Source of the DNA: Saprospiraceae bacterium
GTDB lineage: Bacteria; Bacteroidota; Bacteroidia; Chitinophagales; Saprospiraceae
DNA: 64,000 nt
Assembly: GCA_958295895.1 (NCBI GenBank)
Contig: CATQHI010000002.1
Span: 426,696-490,695, forward strand
Reading direction: 5' to 3'
Under the pieces are notes generated by a model that did no database searches, was not told the origin of the DNA, and saw only the letters and a list, made by a program, of their open reading frames with translations. Positions within the stretch are counted from its first letter, which is position 1. The number at the start of each line of letters is the position of its first letter. Made by a program: the position numbers and the translations under genes. This document shows positions 18,018 through 26,589 of the stretch, in pieces.

Positions 18018-19085
18018 ATGATGAAAGTTAGTCTACCGCTCCCCCTACTCTTCGTGTGCCTCCTGGGCTGGAGTAGCTGCACCGACGACGATGGCCCCCC
18101 CCCACCCGACGTCAGTGACATCACGGTAAACCTCACGGTGCTGCGTTTCGATCGCGCCCTGGCCGAGCTCGACACCACGGACCTCACCACCTCCCTGGCC
18201 GAGCTAGACCGGCAGTACGGCAGTTTCACCGACGTTTTTTTTACCCACCTGGTGCCGGTGCGGCGGGGCGATTTCAGTCCGGCCGAGGGCCGGCGGGTGC
18301 TGCGGGCGTACCTGGACTATCCCCTCACCCACTTCGTCGATTCCCTGGTAGCGCAAAACTACGGAGATGCAACAGGGGGGGCGGGTCCGCAGGTGCAAGA
18401 TCTGGTCGAACAGCTCACCACATCGCTCAGGTACTACCGCCACTACTTCCCGGCCGCCCCCCTACCCGACACCCTGGTCACCTACGCCACCCACTTCGAG
18501 CTGGCCGCCTTCCTCTACGGCGACGGGCAGTTGGCGGCCGGGCTCGACTTCTTCCTCGGCCCCGCCTTCGACTACAGCCAGGTGGACCCCAACGAGCCCA
18601 TCTTCAGCGACTACCTGGCGCAGAGCTACACGCCCGAGCACTTCGCCGGCAAGCTGCTCCGCGTACTACTCGAAGACCGCTTCCCCCCGCCCCGGTCCGG
18701 TCGCCTGATCGACTACCTCGTCTACGAGGGCAAGAAGCTGTACGTGCTGGAACGGCTGCTTCCCGAGGTGCCCCGCCACGTGGTCTACGAGGTCACTGAG
18801 CCCGAAATGACCTGGCTCGAAGACAACGAAACCCCCATCTACGCCTACCTGCAGCGCGAGGACGAGCTCTACAGCACCGATGTGAATAAGATCCGTAAGT
18901 ACACCGGTCCGGCCCCCTACTCCGTGGGCATGCCGCAGGAGTCGCCGGGGGGCGCGGTGAATTTTCTGGGGCGGCAGATTGTGGCTTCGTACGTGGTGCA
19001 GCACCCGGAGGTGACGTTGGCGGAGCTGATGGGGATGGGGGATGGGCAGGAGATCTTACGGGGGGCTCGGTATAAGCCGCGGTAG
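18018..19085 (+). CDS. gldB: GldB-like gliding motility lipoprotein
   Basis: The 355-residue product has a lipoprotein signal ending LLGWSSC. The body matches the GldB family in layout: an opening LRFDRALAELDT, central HYFPAAPLPDTLVTY, a GLDFFLGP motif, and a C-terminal FLGRQIVASYVVQHPEVTLAELM helix typical of GldB. In Flavobacterium johnsoniae GldB is essential for gliding and affects the T9SS motor; the molecular role is unclear. It is divergently placed from the PorT-like gene with 61 bases between. Start may be at either of the two adjacent Met codons (18018 or 18021). Confidence 0.85.
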   Translation: MMKVSLPLPLLFVCLLGWSSCTDDDGPPPPDVSDITVNLTVLRFDRALAELDTTDLTTSLAELDRQYGSFTDVFFTHLVPVRRGDFSPAEGRRVLRAYLDYPLTHFVDSLVAQNYGDATGGAGPQVQDLVEQLTTSLRYYRHYFPAAPLPDTLVTYATHFELAAFLYGDGQLAAGLDFFLGPAFDYSQVDPNEPIFSDYLAQSYTPEHFAGKLLRVLLEDRFPPPRSGRLIDYLVYEGKKLYVLERLLPEVPRHVVYEVTEPEMTWLEDNETPIYAYLQREDELYSTDVNKIRKYTGPAPYSVGMPQESPGGAVNFLGRQIVASYVVQHPEVTLAELMGMGDGQEILRGARYKPR

Positions 19086-19090
19086 TTGTT

Positions 19091-19234
19091 AGTACAATGC
19101 GGCCTCCGGCCGCGGCAGCAACATGCAGCCTCTGGCTGCGCTGGTAGTGATCGGGGGCGCTGCCGGAGGGCTTACATCAGGGGCCCCCTCCCCTGATGAC
19201 GCTGTACTGCCGCGGTCGGAGACCGCATTGTACT
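19091..19234. repeat. Composite hairpin repeat with inverted ends (REP/BIME-like)
   Basis: Left part (19091-19142): two 6-bp hairpins, GCGGCC-TCC-GGCCGC and GCAGCC-TCT-GGCTGC. Centre (19175-19198): CATCAGGGG, loop CCCCCT, CCCCTGATG. Right part (19206-19234): GCGGTC-GGA-GACCGC then ATTGTACT. The outer 28 bases on each side are inverted copies of each other, and their two differences fall as a compensated pair within the stem. The left part is an inverted copy of the repeats at 47894 and 53488. It has no open reading frame of its own. Confidence 0.75.
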
Positions 19235-19238
19235 TTTG
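19231..19238 (+). promoter_or_regulatory. -7 promoter element TACTTTTG of the oxygenase gene
   Basis: An exact TAnnTTTG match, four bases before the ATG at 19243, so the mRNA should start at or next to the start codon. Its first four bases belong to the end of the hairpin repeat, suggesting the repeat supplied part of the promoter. Confidence 0.5.
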
Positions 19239-19242
19239 TGGC

Positions 19243-20187
19243 ATGACCCGTACGATACCCTTAGTCAACCTCGCCCAGTTCCAGCAGGGCCAGCCCACCC
19301 AGCGCCAGCAGTTCATCGACGAGCTCGGCGAGGCGTTCCACGACATCGGTTTCGTAGGCGTGACCGGGCACGGCATTTCCAAGGAGCTGATCGACGATTT
19401 TTACGTAGCCGCCAAGCAGTTCTTCGCGTTACCGGTGGAGACCAAGCGCAAGTACGAGGTAGCCGGAGCGGCCGGACAGCGGGGCTACACCAGCTTCGGC
19501 AAGGAGCACGCCAAGCAGTCGCAGGTGGCGGACCTGAAGGAGTTTTTTCAGATTGGGCAGGAGCTCAGCGATACCTCGGCCAGTGACTACCAGCAGAACC
19601 CCCACGTGGAGGAGGTGCCCGCCTTTATGAAGCTGGGCGTACAGTTGTACCGGGCCTTCGAGCGGGCGGGGAATGATCTACTACGGGCCATCGCGCGCTA
19701 CCTGGGCCTCGATGAAAAGTACTTCGAGCAGTACACCTACGACGGCATGAGCATCCTGCGGGCCATTCACTACCCGCCCATCACCCAGGAGCCGAAGAGC
19801 GCCATCCGGGCCGAGCAGCACGAGGACATCAACCTGATCACCCTCCTGGTCGGTGCCAGCGCCGGCGGACTCGAGCTCCAGAACACCGCCGGCGAGTGGC
19901 AGGAGATCGTACCCGAAAACGACGAGATCGTCATCAACGTAGGCGACATGCTCCAGCGCCTGACCAATAATTACCTGAAGTCGACCACCCACCGCGTCGT
20001 CAATCCGCCCCGCGCGCAGTGGCACGAGCCGCGGCTGTCGATCCCCTTCTTCCTCCACCCCCGCCCGGAGATGCGCCTGGACGTGCTGCCGAGCACGGTG
20101 ACGGAGCAGCGGCCGCAGGCTTACGCGCCGATCACGGCCGGGGAGTACCTGGATGAGCGGCTGCGGGAGATTGGGTTGAAGAAATAG
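19243..20187 (+). CDS. 2-oxoglutarate/Fe(II) oxygenase, isopenicillin N synthase-like
   Basis: The 314-residue enzyme has the DIOX_N region (IPLVNLAQF ... AFHDIGFVGVTGHGIS) and a double-stranded beta-helix core. The iron ligands are His193 and Asp195 (EQHEDINLITLL) and His250 (STTHRVVNP), with Arg264-x-Ser266 (RLSIPFF) to bind 2-oxoglutarate. The substrate cannot be told. The in-frame extension upstream to 19123 lies in the hairpin repeat and is rejected. The stop codon directly abuts that of the convergent LacI gene. Confidence 0.92.
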   Translation: MTRTIPLVNLAQFQQGQPTQRQQFIDELGEAFHDIGFVGVTGHGISKELIDDFYVAAKQFFALPVETKRKYEVAGAAGQRGYTSFGKEHAKQSQVADLKEFFQIGQELSDTSASDYQQNPHVEEVPAFMKLGVQLYRAFERAGNDLLRAIARYLGLDEKYFEQYTYDGMSILRAIHYPPITQEPKSAIRAEQHEDINLITLLVGASAGGLELQNTAGEWQEIVPENDEIVINVGDMLQRLTNNYLKSTTHRVVNPPRAQWHEPRLSIPFFLHPRPEMRLDVLPSTVTEQRPQAYAPITAGEYLDERLREIGLKK

Positions 20188-21231
20188 CTACCTCGTCTGC
20201 TGAGGTACGGGGACCGAAGACCCCCGCACGATAAGCTCCGCCGGCAGGGTCACCTGCACCGGCTCGGTGGTCGCCTTCCCGTTCTGCTGGAGGAGCAGCA
20301 GCATGATGCGCATCAGCTCCTCGGCCAGCTGCTGCATGGGCTGGGCGACGGCCGAGATGGTGGGCGTGTTGATGCGGAACAGGTCGTTGTCGTCGAAGGT
20401 AAGGATGCCCAGCTCGGTGATGGGCTTGCTGCCCGGCTCCTTGATGATCTCCAGTCCGCTCTGGGTGAGGTAGTTGGTGGAGAAGAAGACCGCATCGAGG
20501 GCACAGTTGGTGGTGAAGTGATTGCGGATCAGGTCCTTGGCTCGTTCGGAGTAGGTGTCGGTAAAGGGGACGCGCAGGATACTCACCGGTAGTCCGGCCG
20601 CGGTGACCGCATCGGTGTAGCCGCGGCTACGGTCCAGCATCTGCACCTGCTCCACGTCGGTAGTGACGAAGGAGATGTGGCGGTAGCCGCCGGCGATGAG
20701 GTGGCGGGTAGCGTTTAGGGAGGCCGCGTAGTTGTCGATGACCACGTAGCTGGTCTTCAGGTCCGGGAAGTAGCGGTCGAAGAGGATGACCGGCACCCCG
20801 CTTTTCACCAGCCCGGCTACCTCATCGCGGATGCCACTGGAGGGGATGAGGATGAAGCCATCCACCTGCCGGTCGAGAAAGAGGGTGATCAGGTCGCGCG
20901 AGCGGGCATCGTCGTTCTCGTTGCTGCAGAAGATGACGCGGTAGCCCCGCTGGTGGGCGATCTCCTCGATGTAGCGGCCCACGTGGCTGAAGAAGTAGTT
21001 GCTGATGTCCTCGACCATGAAGACGAGGATCTTGGTACTGCCCGTGCGCAGGCTGCGGGCCAGCATATTGGGCTTGTAGTTGATCTCCTTGGCGTAGGCG
21101 GTGACCCGCTCGATCATCTCGGTGGAGATCTTTTTCTCCGGCCCCTTGCCGTTTAGCACGAACGAGATGGTGGTGGGGGATACGCCGAGCGTCCGGGCAA
21201 TGTCCTTTATCGAATGGCGTTTGGTGGGCAT
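20188..21231 (-). CDS. LacI-family transcriptional regulator, likely PUL regulator
   Basis: The 347-residue protein has an N-terminal helix-turn-helix (SIKDIARTLGVSPTTISFVLNG) and hinge (ANML-type: YKPNMLARSLRTGSTK). A periplasmic-binding-protein-like sensor domain follows (SHVGRYIEEIAHQRGYRVIFCSN ... VPVILFDRYFPD ... AVFFSTNYLTQSG). The Met at 21231 is chosen because the family starts four to six residues before SIKDIA. It lies at the edge of the mannan locus and no HTCS, SusR or sigma factor is nearby, so it is the best candidate for local control. The inducer is presumably a sugar released by the locus. Confidence 0.92.
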   Translation of the reverse strand: MPTKRHSIKDIARTLGVSPTTISFVLNGKGPEKKISTEMIERVTAYAKEINYKPNMLARSLRTGSTKILVFMVEDISNYFFSHVGRYIEEIAHQRGYRVIFCSNENDDARSRDLITLFLDRQVDGFILIPSSGIRDEVAGLVKSGVPVILFDRYFPDLKTSYVVIDNYAASLNATRHLIAGGYRHISFVTTDVEQVQMLDRSRGYTDAVTAAGLPVSILRVPFTDTYSERAKDLIRNHFTTNCALDAVFFSTNYLTQSGLEIIKEPGSKPITELGILTFDDNDLFRINTPTISAVAQPMQQLAEELMRIMLLLLQQNGKATTEPVQVTLPAELIVRGSSVPVPQQTR

Positions 21232-21262
21232 AGGCCTACAGACTATTTGTCCAAACAACACT

Positions 21263-21270
21263 TAAAACGA
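21263..21270. promoter_or_regulatory. Possible LacI-type operator half TAAAACGA upstream of the regulator gene
   Basis: TAAAACGA lies 32-39 bases before the regulator start and recurs in the CG-centred palindrome upstream of the first SusC gene. This would allow autoregulation. An 8-base match is weak on its own. Confidence 0.3.
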
Positions 21271-21282
21271 ATGATCTATTGC

Positions 21283-23298
21283 TCACCGGACGTCGATAAC
21301 CGGGAACTGTGCGATGCGCATCGTCGTGCAGCCGTAGGGGATCAGCGTGATATCTTCCGTAGCCAGCTCGTCACGCGCCATACGCGGGTGGGAGGGCAGG
21401 GGGCCGGTGCGGTGATCGTAGGGCTGCCACTCTTCCACCCGGGCGGCCTTCACCCGGATGCGGAGCGGTGCGTTCTCCAGGTTCCAGGGCATGTCGCTGA
21501 CGGGCCCGTCGGCTACCTCCACCACGAAGTTGTTCTGCTCGACCTCCGACCAGGGGATACCGTAGTTCCAGGCCTCGTCGGTAGTGACCTCGTACCAGCT
21601 GTGGGGCCAGCGCTCGGTGTTGCGCTCGGTCCAGTTTTCGGAGAGTTTCAGGGCGTAGACCAGGGGGCCGCGCTCCACCCCGACCGACTGCTGGAACCAG
21701 CGGCTGGTCCGCACCGTCATCGGTAGTTGCAGTTCGACCCGGTCGCCCACCGTCCAGTCGCGGTCGAGTACCACGACCCGGTCGGTCGCCTCCACCCGCT
21801 GCGCCTCGCCGTTTACGGTCACCGTCCAGGTCTCGGCCGCCCACTCGGGGATGCGCAGGTGCAGCGGAAAGCTTGCTGCCTCGCCCCCCGTCAGCTCGAA
21901 GCGGATCGTCTCCTCGAAGGGGTAGTCGGTGGTTTCGGTGAAGGTCACCTCCCGGCCGTCCGCTACCCGGGCCGTGACCTCCGAGGCACCGTAGACCAGG
22001 GCGGCCAGGCCATTATCGGCCGTAGCGTACCAGAGGTTCTGCACGTACTTCGGGTAGCTCTGGTGCATATTGGTGGTGCAGCAGGTGTAGCCGGTTTCCA
22101 CGCCGTACACCAGCCGCTGATCGTCGTTGTCGAAGAAGTTGTATTCCCCACCCATCACGTCGATCTGGTTGACCTGCTGGAAGTACTGCTTGCGCATCCA
22201 GTCGTCGCTGTGCTGGGTGGGCACTACGTTGAAGGTGACCTTTTCCAGGTAATCACCGTAGTACATGTCGCCCGTGATCGGCAGCATCGTCTCTAAGGAA
22301 AACATCATCTCGGCCGCCGTGCAGAACTCGGAGCCCTGCGTCGGGTCGTTGCCGTGCAGGCGTTCGTCGGCGCCGAACATGCCGTTCACGAAGCCGTGCA
22401 CCTCCCGCAGTACGTCCAGTCCCGCCCGCGGTGCGTTGCGGTGATCGTCCCGCTCGGCGTGATTCTGCCAGTATACGACCGGTGCCTTCAGCCCCTGGGC
22501 GATATTGACGCAGTGCAGGTTCGGCAGCGGGTTGGTGACGGCGATGCGGCCGTCGGTGAATACGGTGGTCCAGTCGAAGGTCTGGGCGTGGAGGGTCTCC
22601 CCCAGTTCGAGCAGGAAGTCGTCTCCCGTGATGTTGTACAGCCAGTACACCACGGCCAGGTTATCGGCCCCCCGGCGGTTGGCCCAGAAGGTATAGTGGC
22701 CCAGTTCCGTGTTCTGTAGTTCCCGCTGCTGATACTTGAAGTAGTCGGTCATCAGATCGATCACCCGCTCGTCCTCCGTAGCCAGGTAGTACTGCTGTAG
22801 CACCTTGAGCATCACCATGCGGGGCCACCAGTCGCGGCGCGGCTCCTGCTGGGTGCCGGGGATGTGTTCGTAGCCCTCCGGCAGGGGTTCGGGACCGAAG
22901 TAGCCGTCGGCCCGCTGGTTTTCGAGACTCCATTCGATCCAGGGCTGCACCTTCGCCTTGAGGTCCTCGTCGTCGAGCAGGTAGGCGAGCGGGGTCAGCC
23001 CGTCCAGCCAGTAAGGTCCCCTTTCCCAGCCGTCCCCTTCCCCGCCCAGCCAGCCGTTCGTGGGGCCGATGACCAGGGCGTACAGGCTGTCGAGGTGGCC
23101 GGTCATGCCGTCGCGCTGTAGCTCGAGCATCCTGCGTAGCCAGCCGTGGGGCTTGATCGCGCCCAGGGGTAGGGCCGTGTAGGGGGTGGCTACTAGCGGG
23201 GGCTGGTTGGTGATGTAGTGCTGGTTGCGGTCGGTAGAGGACTGCGCGCCCAACCAGCAAGGCAGGCAAATCACTAGAAGCAAGATAAACTGGCGCAT
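21283..23298 (-). CDS. GH127-like glycoside hydrolase (DUF1680, beta-L-arabinofuranosidase family)
   Basis: The 671-residue protein has a signal peptide (LLLVICLPCWLGAQ) and an (alpha/alpha)6 barrel with beta domains. It keeps the zinc-binding pattern of the family: Glu324-x-Cys326 (SEFCTAAEMM) and the Cys406-Cys407 pair (GYTCCTTNMH). In characterised GH127 enzymes this site binds Zn and one Cys is the nucleophile. Known activities in GH127 and relatives are on L-arabinofuranose and related sugars, so its presence beside mannan enzymes is unexpected. It is divergent from the SusC operon and shares its control region. Confidence 0.88.
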   Translation of the reverse strand: MRQFILLLVICLPCWLGAQSSTDRNQHYITNQPPLVATPYTALPLGAIKPHGWLRRMLELQRDGMTGHLDSLYALVIGPTNGWLGGEGDGWERGPYWLDGLTPLAYLLDDEDLKAKVQPWIEWSLENQRADGYFGPEPLPEGYEHIPGTQQEPRRDWWPRMVMLKVLQQYYLATEDERVIDLMTDYFKYQQRELQNTELGHYTFWANRRGADNLAVVYWLYNITGDDFLLELGETLHAQTFDWTTVFTDGRIAVTNPLPNLHCVNIAQGLKAPVVYWQNHAERDDHRNAPRAGLDVLREVHGFVNGMFGADERLHGNDPTQGSEFCTAAEMMFSLETMLPITGDMYYGDYLEKVTFNVVPTQHSDDWMRKQYFQQVNQIDVMGGEYNFFDNDDQRLVYGVETGYTCCTTNMHQSYPKYVQNLWYATADNGLAALVYGASEVTARVADGREVTFTETTDYPFEETIRFELTGGEAASFPLHLRIPEWAAETWTVTVNGEAQRVEATDRVVVLDRDWTVGDRVELQLPMTVRTSRWFQQSVGVERGPLVYALKLSENWTERNTERWPHSWYEVTTDEAWNYGIPWSEVEQNNFVVEVADGPVSDMPWNLENAPLRIRVKAARVEEWQPYDHRTGPLPSHPRMARDELATEDITLIPYGCTTMRIAQFPVIDVR

Positions 23299-23352
23299 CG
23301 ACGAGTGTATTTGGCGTATAGGTAGGAAAATAAAGCGTACTGACAGCTAAGC

Positions 23353-23374
23353 GGGCGGGGTCGCAGGTGCAAAG
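23353..23374 (-). repeat. Copy of the dispersed TTGCACCTGCGGCCCCGCCC motif upstream of the GH127-like gene
   Basis: Reads CTTTGCACCTGCGACCCCGC followed by CC on the minus strand, differing at one position from the form at 57552. It lies 55-76 bases before the GH127-like start in the same orientation. Its TTG followed after 20 bases by TAGCTGTC could be a weak promoter. Confidence 0.55.
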
Positions 23375-23443
23375 TAATGTGGACTACCCTGAGTATGATC
23401 GAAAGTCAGCATGCGATAAATATAGCAAAGAAGTTGAAAATGA

Positions 23444-23455
23444 TAAAACGATTTA
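23444..23455. promoter_or_regulatory. Candidate LacI-family operator TAAAACGATTTA
   Basis: A CG-centred imperfect palindrome (10 of 12 positions symmetric), the usual form for LacI-family operators. It ends 20 bases before the -7 element of the SusC operon and so covers its -33 region, where a bound repressor would block RNA polymerase. Its left part TAAAACGA recurs upstream of the regulator gene. Confidence 0.45.
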
Positions 23456-23475
23456 GTATATTCGGTCCTCCCCAG

Positions 23476-23483
23476 TAAATTTG
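23476..23483 (+). promoter_or_regulatory. -7 promoter element TAAATTTG of the plus-strand SusC operon
   Basis: An exact TAnnTTTG match that ends seven bases before the ATG at 23491, predicting a leader of only a few bases. No TTG is at -33 (the sequence there is TTTAG), consistent with a regulated promoter. Confidence 0.5.
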
Positions 23484-23490
23484 CCAGTAC

Positions 23491-26400
23491 ATGACTACAT
23501 CCTTCGGTCCTTCCGGTCTATCGCGTAGGCGGAGCGTTATTCTCTATCTAGTAGTTGGAGGACTGCTATTCCTTTCCTCCCCAGGTTGGGCGCAATCTTC
23601 CTCCCCGGTCACGGTCACGGGTACGGTAACCGATGGGGATGGCATCACGCTACCCGGGGTCACGGTGCAGGAGCTAGGCGGTGACAACGGAGCCGTGACG
23701 GACTTCGAGGGCACCTACTCCCTTACGGTGACCTCTTTGGAAGCCACCCTCCGGTTCTCCTTCGTGGGTATGGCTACGGTGGAGCGACAGCTAGCGGGTC
23801 AGACCAGCGTAAGTGTACAGCTTCAGGACGACGTCGCTACCCTGGGTGAGGTAGTGGTAGTTGGCTACGGTACCCAGAAGCGATCGCGGGTGGTTACGGC
23901 CGTTGATCAGGTCGGGGAAGATGCCTTTGAGGGCCGGGCGGTGGTAAACACTACCCAGGCTTTACAGGGGCAGTCAGGCAGCCTGGTCATTCAGCAGCCT
24001 AATTCGGAACCCGGCGCCGGAGTCAACATCAATATTCGTGGCATCAGCACACTAGGTGACAACTCACCCCTGGTGGTTATTGACGGCATCGTAGGGGGGG
24101 ACATCAACTCCCTTAATCCGGCCGATATTGAGAACGTGTCCATTCTTAAGGACGCCGGTAGCGCAGCGATCTATGGCTCGCGGGCGAGCAATGGCGTGGT
24201 GCTGATCACGACCAAGCAGGGACAGAAGAACCGCCGGCCCACCCTACAGTATAACGGACTGGTGGGAATTAACACCCCTACCTTCTTCACCCGCCCGGTG
24301 GAAGCCGTAGAGAATGCCATCCTACGCAACGAGGCGGCCTTTAACAGCGATGCCAGCGGGGCCATCTATACCCCCGAGCAGGTACGCGCCATCGAAGCAC
24401 GGGGCTCGCGGGAGTGGTTTGCCGACGCCATCGTACAGGACGCCCTCCAGCAAAACCATAACCTTTCCCTTAGCGGTGGCACGGATGTTACTACGTACCT
24501 GGTATCCGCCGGGTACACCGACCAGCGCAGCAACTTTGTCGGTCCCGATCGCGGACTTAAGCGCTACAACTTCCGACTTAACCTCAGCACTGAGGTGGAC
24601 CGCTTCAAGTTTGCCAGTACGCTTTCTTACGCCAAGCGGCAGGTAGAGGACCATTCCTCTAGTACAAGCGTCCTGATGGTCGATGCGTTTCGTGTGCCCC
24701 TGTACTACGATCAGCAGGATAGCCTAGGGCGTTACCTGACGAACGATGTATTGCAGGAGTTCAACCCCCTGGGGATTCTAGAAGCAGGCGGATTCCGGCG
24801 TTACGACGATGATGACCTCTTCGGCACCCTGAGTGGTGAGTTGACGCTTGCCCCGGGGCTCAAAGTTAGGGGGGTGTTTGGCGGCCGACTTTACTATAAC
24901 TCCCTCTTCGCACGTAGTGAGCGGGTCGACTTCTTCCCCAAGGGGGTTGCCAACGCAAACCGGGACACTCGCGATGAGATGCGTCGTAGCCTCGACCTCA
25001 ATACGCAGTTGCTGCTCGAGTACGGTACGACCTTTGGTAGCCAATCCGATGTGGACCTCCTGTTGGGAGCCTCTAATGAGAATCACCGCGACCGCGGTAT
25101 CGGGCTTTTCAAGCGGTTTACCGACCCCGATCTAGGCACACCTACTACCGAAACCGAGATCGATGAGGGCAGCTACAACTCTAATCAGAGCTCTTCCCGC
25201 AGGAGCCTCAACAGCCTCTTCGGGCGTGCCTCTTACGCCTTCGCCGATCGGTACTTTGCCGAGTTTAGCTTTCGCTACGATGGATCGTCGAAGTTTCGCG
25301 ACGAGCTGCGCTGGGGGTTTTTCCCGTCGGTATCCCTGGGATACAATCTGACGGAGGAACCTTTTATGATCAACTACCGGGAGCGGGTGGGTAGTATCAA
25401 GGTGCGGGCTTCGTACGGTATTCTGGGCAATCAGAACGTCGGAGACTTCCAGTACCAGACTACCTATTTCACCTTTCAGAATGCCTATGGCTTCGACAAC
25501 TCCGGGGTGAGCGGGGCAGGTTACAACTTCGCCAACCCTAACCTACAGTGGGAGCGGGCCGCTACCCTCAACCTGGGAGCCGACCTCGACTTCTTGCGGG
25601 GGGCCTTCTCCGTAGCCTTCGATTATTACGACAAGGTCACCTCCGACATCCTCGTGCCCCCGGCTGTACCGGGCGTCTACGGTACGGGGCTACCGGACTT
25701 CAATGCCGGAAAGGTGCAGACCCGGGGCTGGGAGCTAGGCCTCACCTACCGGCACGCCGGAGACGTGTTCAACCACTCCATTAGAGCTAACCTGGGAGAC
25801 TCTCAGAACAAAGTTCTTGACTTTCAGGGGGGGGAGCGCCTTACGGGTGTCGAGGAACTGCAGATCATTCTTCGGGAGGGACTACCCTATGCTTCCTACG
25901 TGGGCCTAAAGCGCGACGGCTACTTCCAGAATGTTGAAGAGATCGAGGGCGCTGCGGTTCCGGAAGGGCTTACCGTGGTACCGGGGGACAACCGTTATGT
26001 CGACCTGAACGAGGACGGAGTAATCAACGACGAGGACAAATTTGTCTTTGGCAATCCGTTCCCCCGCTTCACGTTCGGGCTGACCTACAACGTGGCTGTG
26101 CGCGGCTTCGACGCCAGCGTATTCGTCCAGGGGGTCGGCCGGCGCACGATGATGATCCGTGGCGAGCAAGTGGAGCCGTTTCACTTCAACTACGGTGCCA
26201 CGATGTACACCCACCAGCTAGATTACTGGACGCCGCAAAATACCGATGCGCGCTACCCCCGCCTAGCCAATGCCGGCACCCAGAGCAACACCAACAACTT
26301 CCGCCGCGGCTCGGACATGTACCTCTTCGACGGGGCCTACGCCCGGCTCAAGAACGTTCAGCTCGGCTATACCCTCCCCGAGTCGCTTAGCCGGCGGGTC

Positions 26401-26580
26401 GGGCTGCAGCGCCTGCGCATTTACGCCTCCGGCCAGAACCTAGCTACCATCAGTAAACTAAAATTCGCCGACCCCGAGCTTACTGAGTTCGACAGCAATC
26501 TCCGTAATGCCGGGGCCAACAGCGCCCGTGCGTACCCCACCCTCGTCTACTACGGCGTAGGTATTGACGCCACCTTTTAA
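23491..26580 (+). CDS. SusC-like TonB-dependent outer-membrane transporter (first pair)
   Basis: The 1029-residue protein has a signal peptide ending in GWAQ and a CarboxypepD-reg-like domain (GTVTDGDGITLPGVTVQELG). The SusC signature GEVVVVGYGTQKRS, the plug (INIRGISTLGDNSPLVVIDG; LKDAGSAAIYGSRASNGVVLITTKQG) and a large barrel ending in Phe (YYGVGIDATF) follow. SusC proteins import oligosaccharides through the outer membrane with energy from TonB-ExbBD, capped by SusD. It heads an operon of six genes; the SusD partner starts nine bases after its stop. Confidence 0.96.
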   Translation: MTTSFGPSGLSRRRSVILYLVVGGLLFLSSPGWAQSSSPVTVTGTVTDGDGITLPGVTVQELGGDNGAVTDFEGTYSLTVTSLEATLRFSFVGMATVERQLAGQTSVSVQLQDDVATLGEVVVVGYGTQKRSRVVTAVDQVGEDAFEGRAVVNTTQALQGQSGSLVIQQPNSEPGAGVNINIRGISTLGDNSPLVVIDGIVGGDINSLNPADIENVSILKDAGSAAIYGSRASNGVVLITTKQGQKNRRPTLQYNGLVGINTPTFFTRPVEAVENAILRNEAAFNSDASGAIYTPEQVRAIEARGSREWFADAIVQDALQQNHNLSLSGGTDVTTYLVSAGYTDQRSNFVGPDRGLKRYNFRLNLSTEVDRFKFASTLSYAKRQVEDHSSSTSVLMVDAFRVPLYYDQQDSLGRYLTNDVLQEFNPLGILEAGGFRRYDDDDLFGTLSGELTLAPGLKVRGVFGGRLYYNSLFARSERVDFFPKGVANANRDTRDEMRRSLDLNTQLLLEYGTTFGSQSDVDLLLGASNENHRDRGIGLFKRFTDPDLGTPTTETEIDEGSYNSNQSSSRRSLNSLFGRASYAFADRYFAEFSFRYDGSSKFRDELRWGFFPSVSLGYNLTEEPFMINYRERVGSIKVRASYGILGNQNVGDFQYQTTYFTFQNAYGFDNSGVSGAGYNFANPNLQWERAATLNLGADLDFLRGAFSVAFDYYDKVTSDILVPPAVPGVYGTGLPDFNAGKVQTRGWELGLTYRHAGDVFNHSIRANLGDSQNKVLDFQGGERLTGVEELQIILREGLPYASYVGLKRDGYFQNVEEIEGAAVPEGLTVVPGDNRYVDLNEDGVINDEDKFVFGNPFPRFTFGLTYNVAVRGFDASVFVQGVGRRTMMIRGEQVEPFHFNYGATMYTHQLDYWTPQNTDARYPRLANAGTQSNTNNFRRGSDMYLFDGAYARLKNVQLGYTLPESLSRRVGLQRLRIYASGQNLATISKLKFADPELTEFDSNLRNAGANSARAYPTLVYYGVGIDATF

Positions 26581-26589
26581 CCCCGCCCC

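Noticed and set aside
19091..19234. An insertion sequence at the inverted-end element
   Set aside because: It is only 144 bases long with no transposase and no target duplication that I could see; it is treated as a REP/BIME-like repeat.
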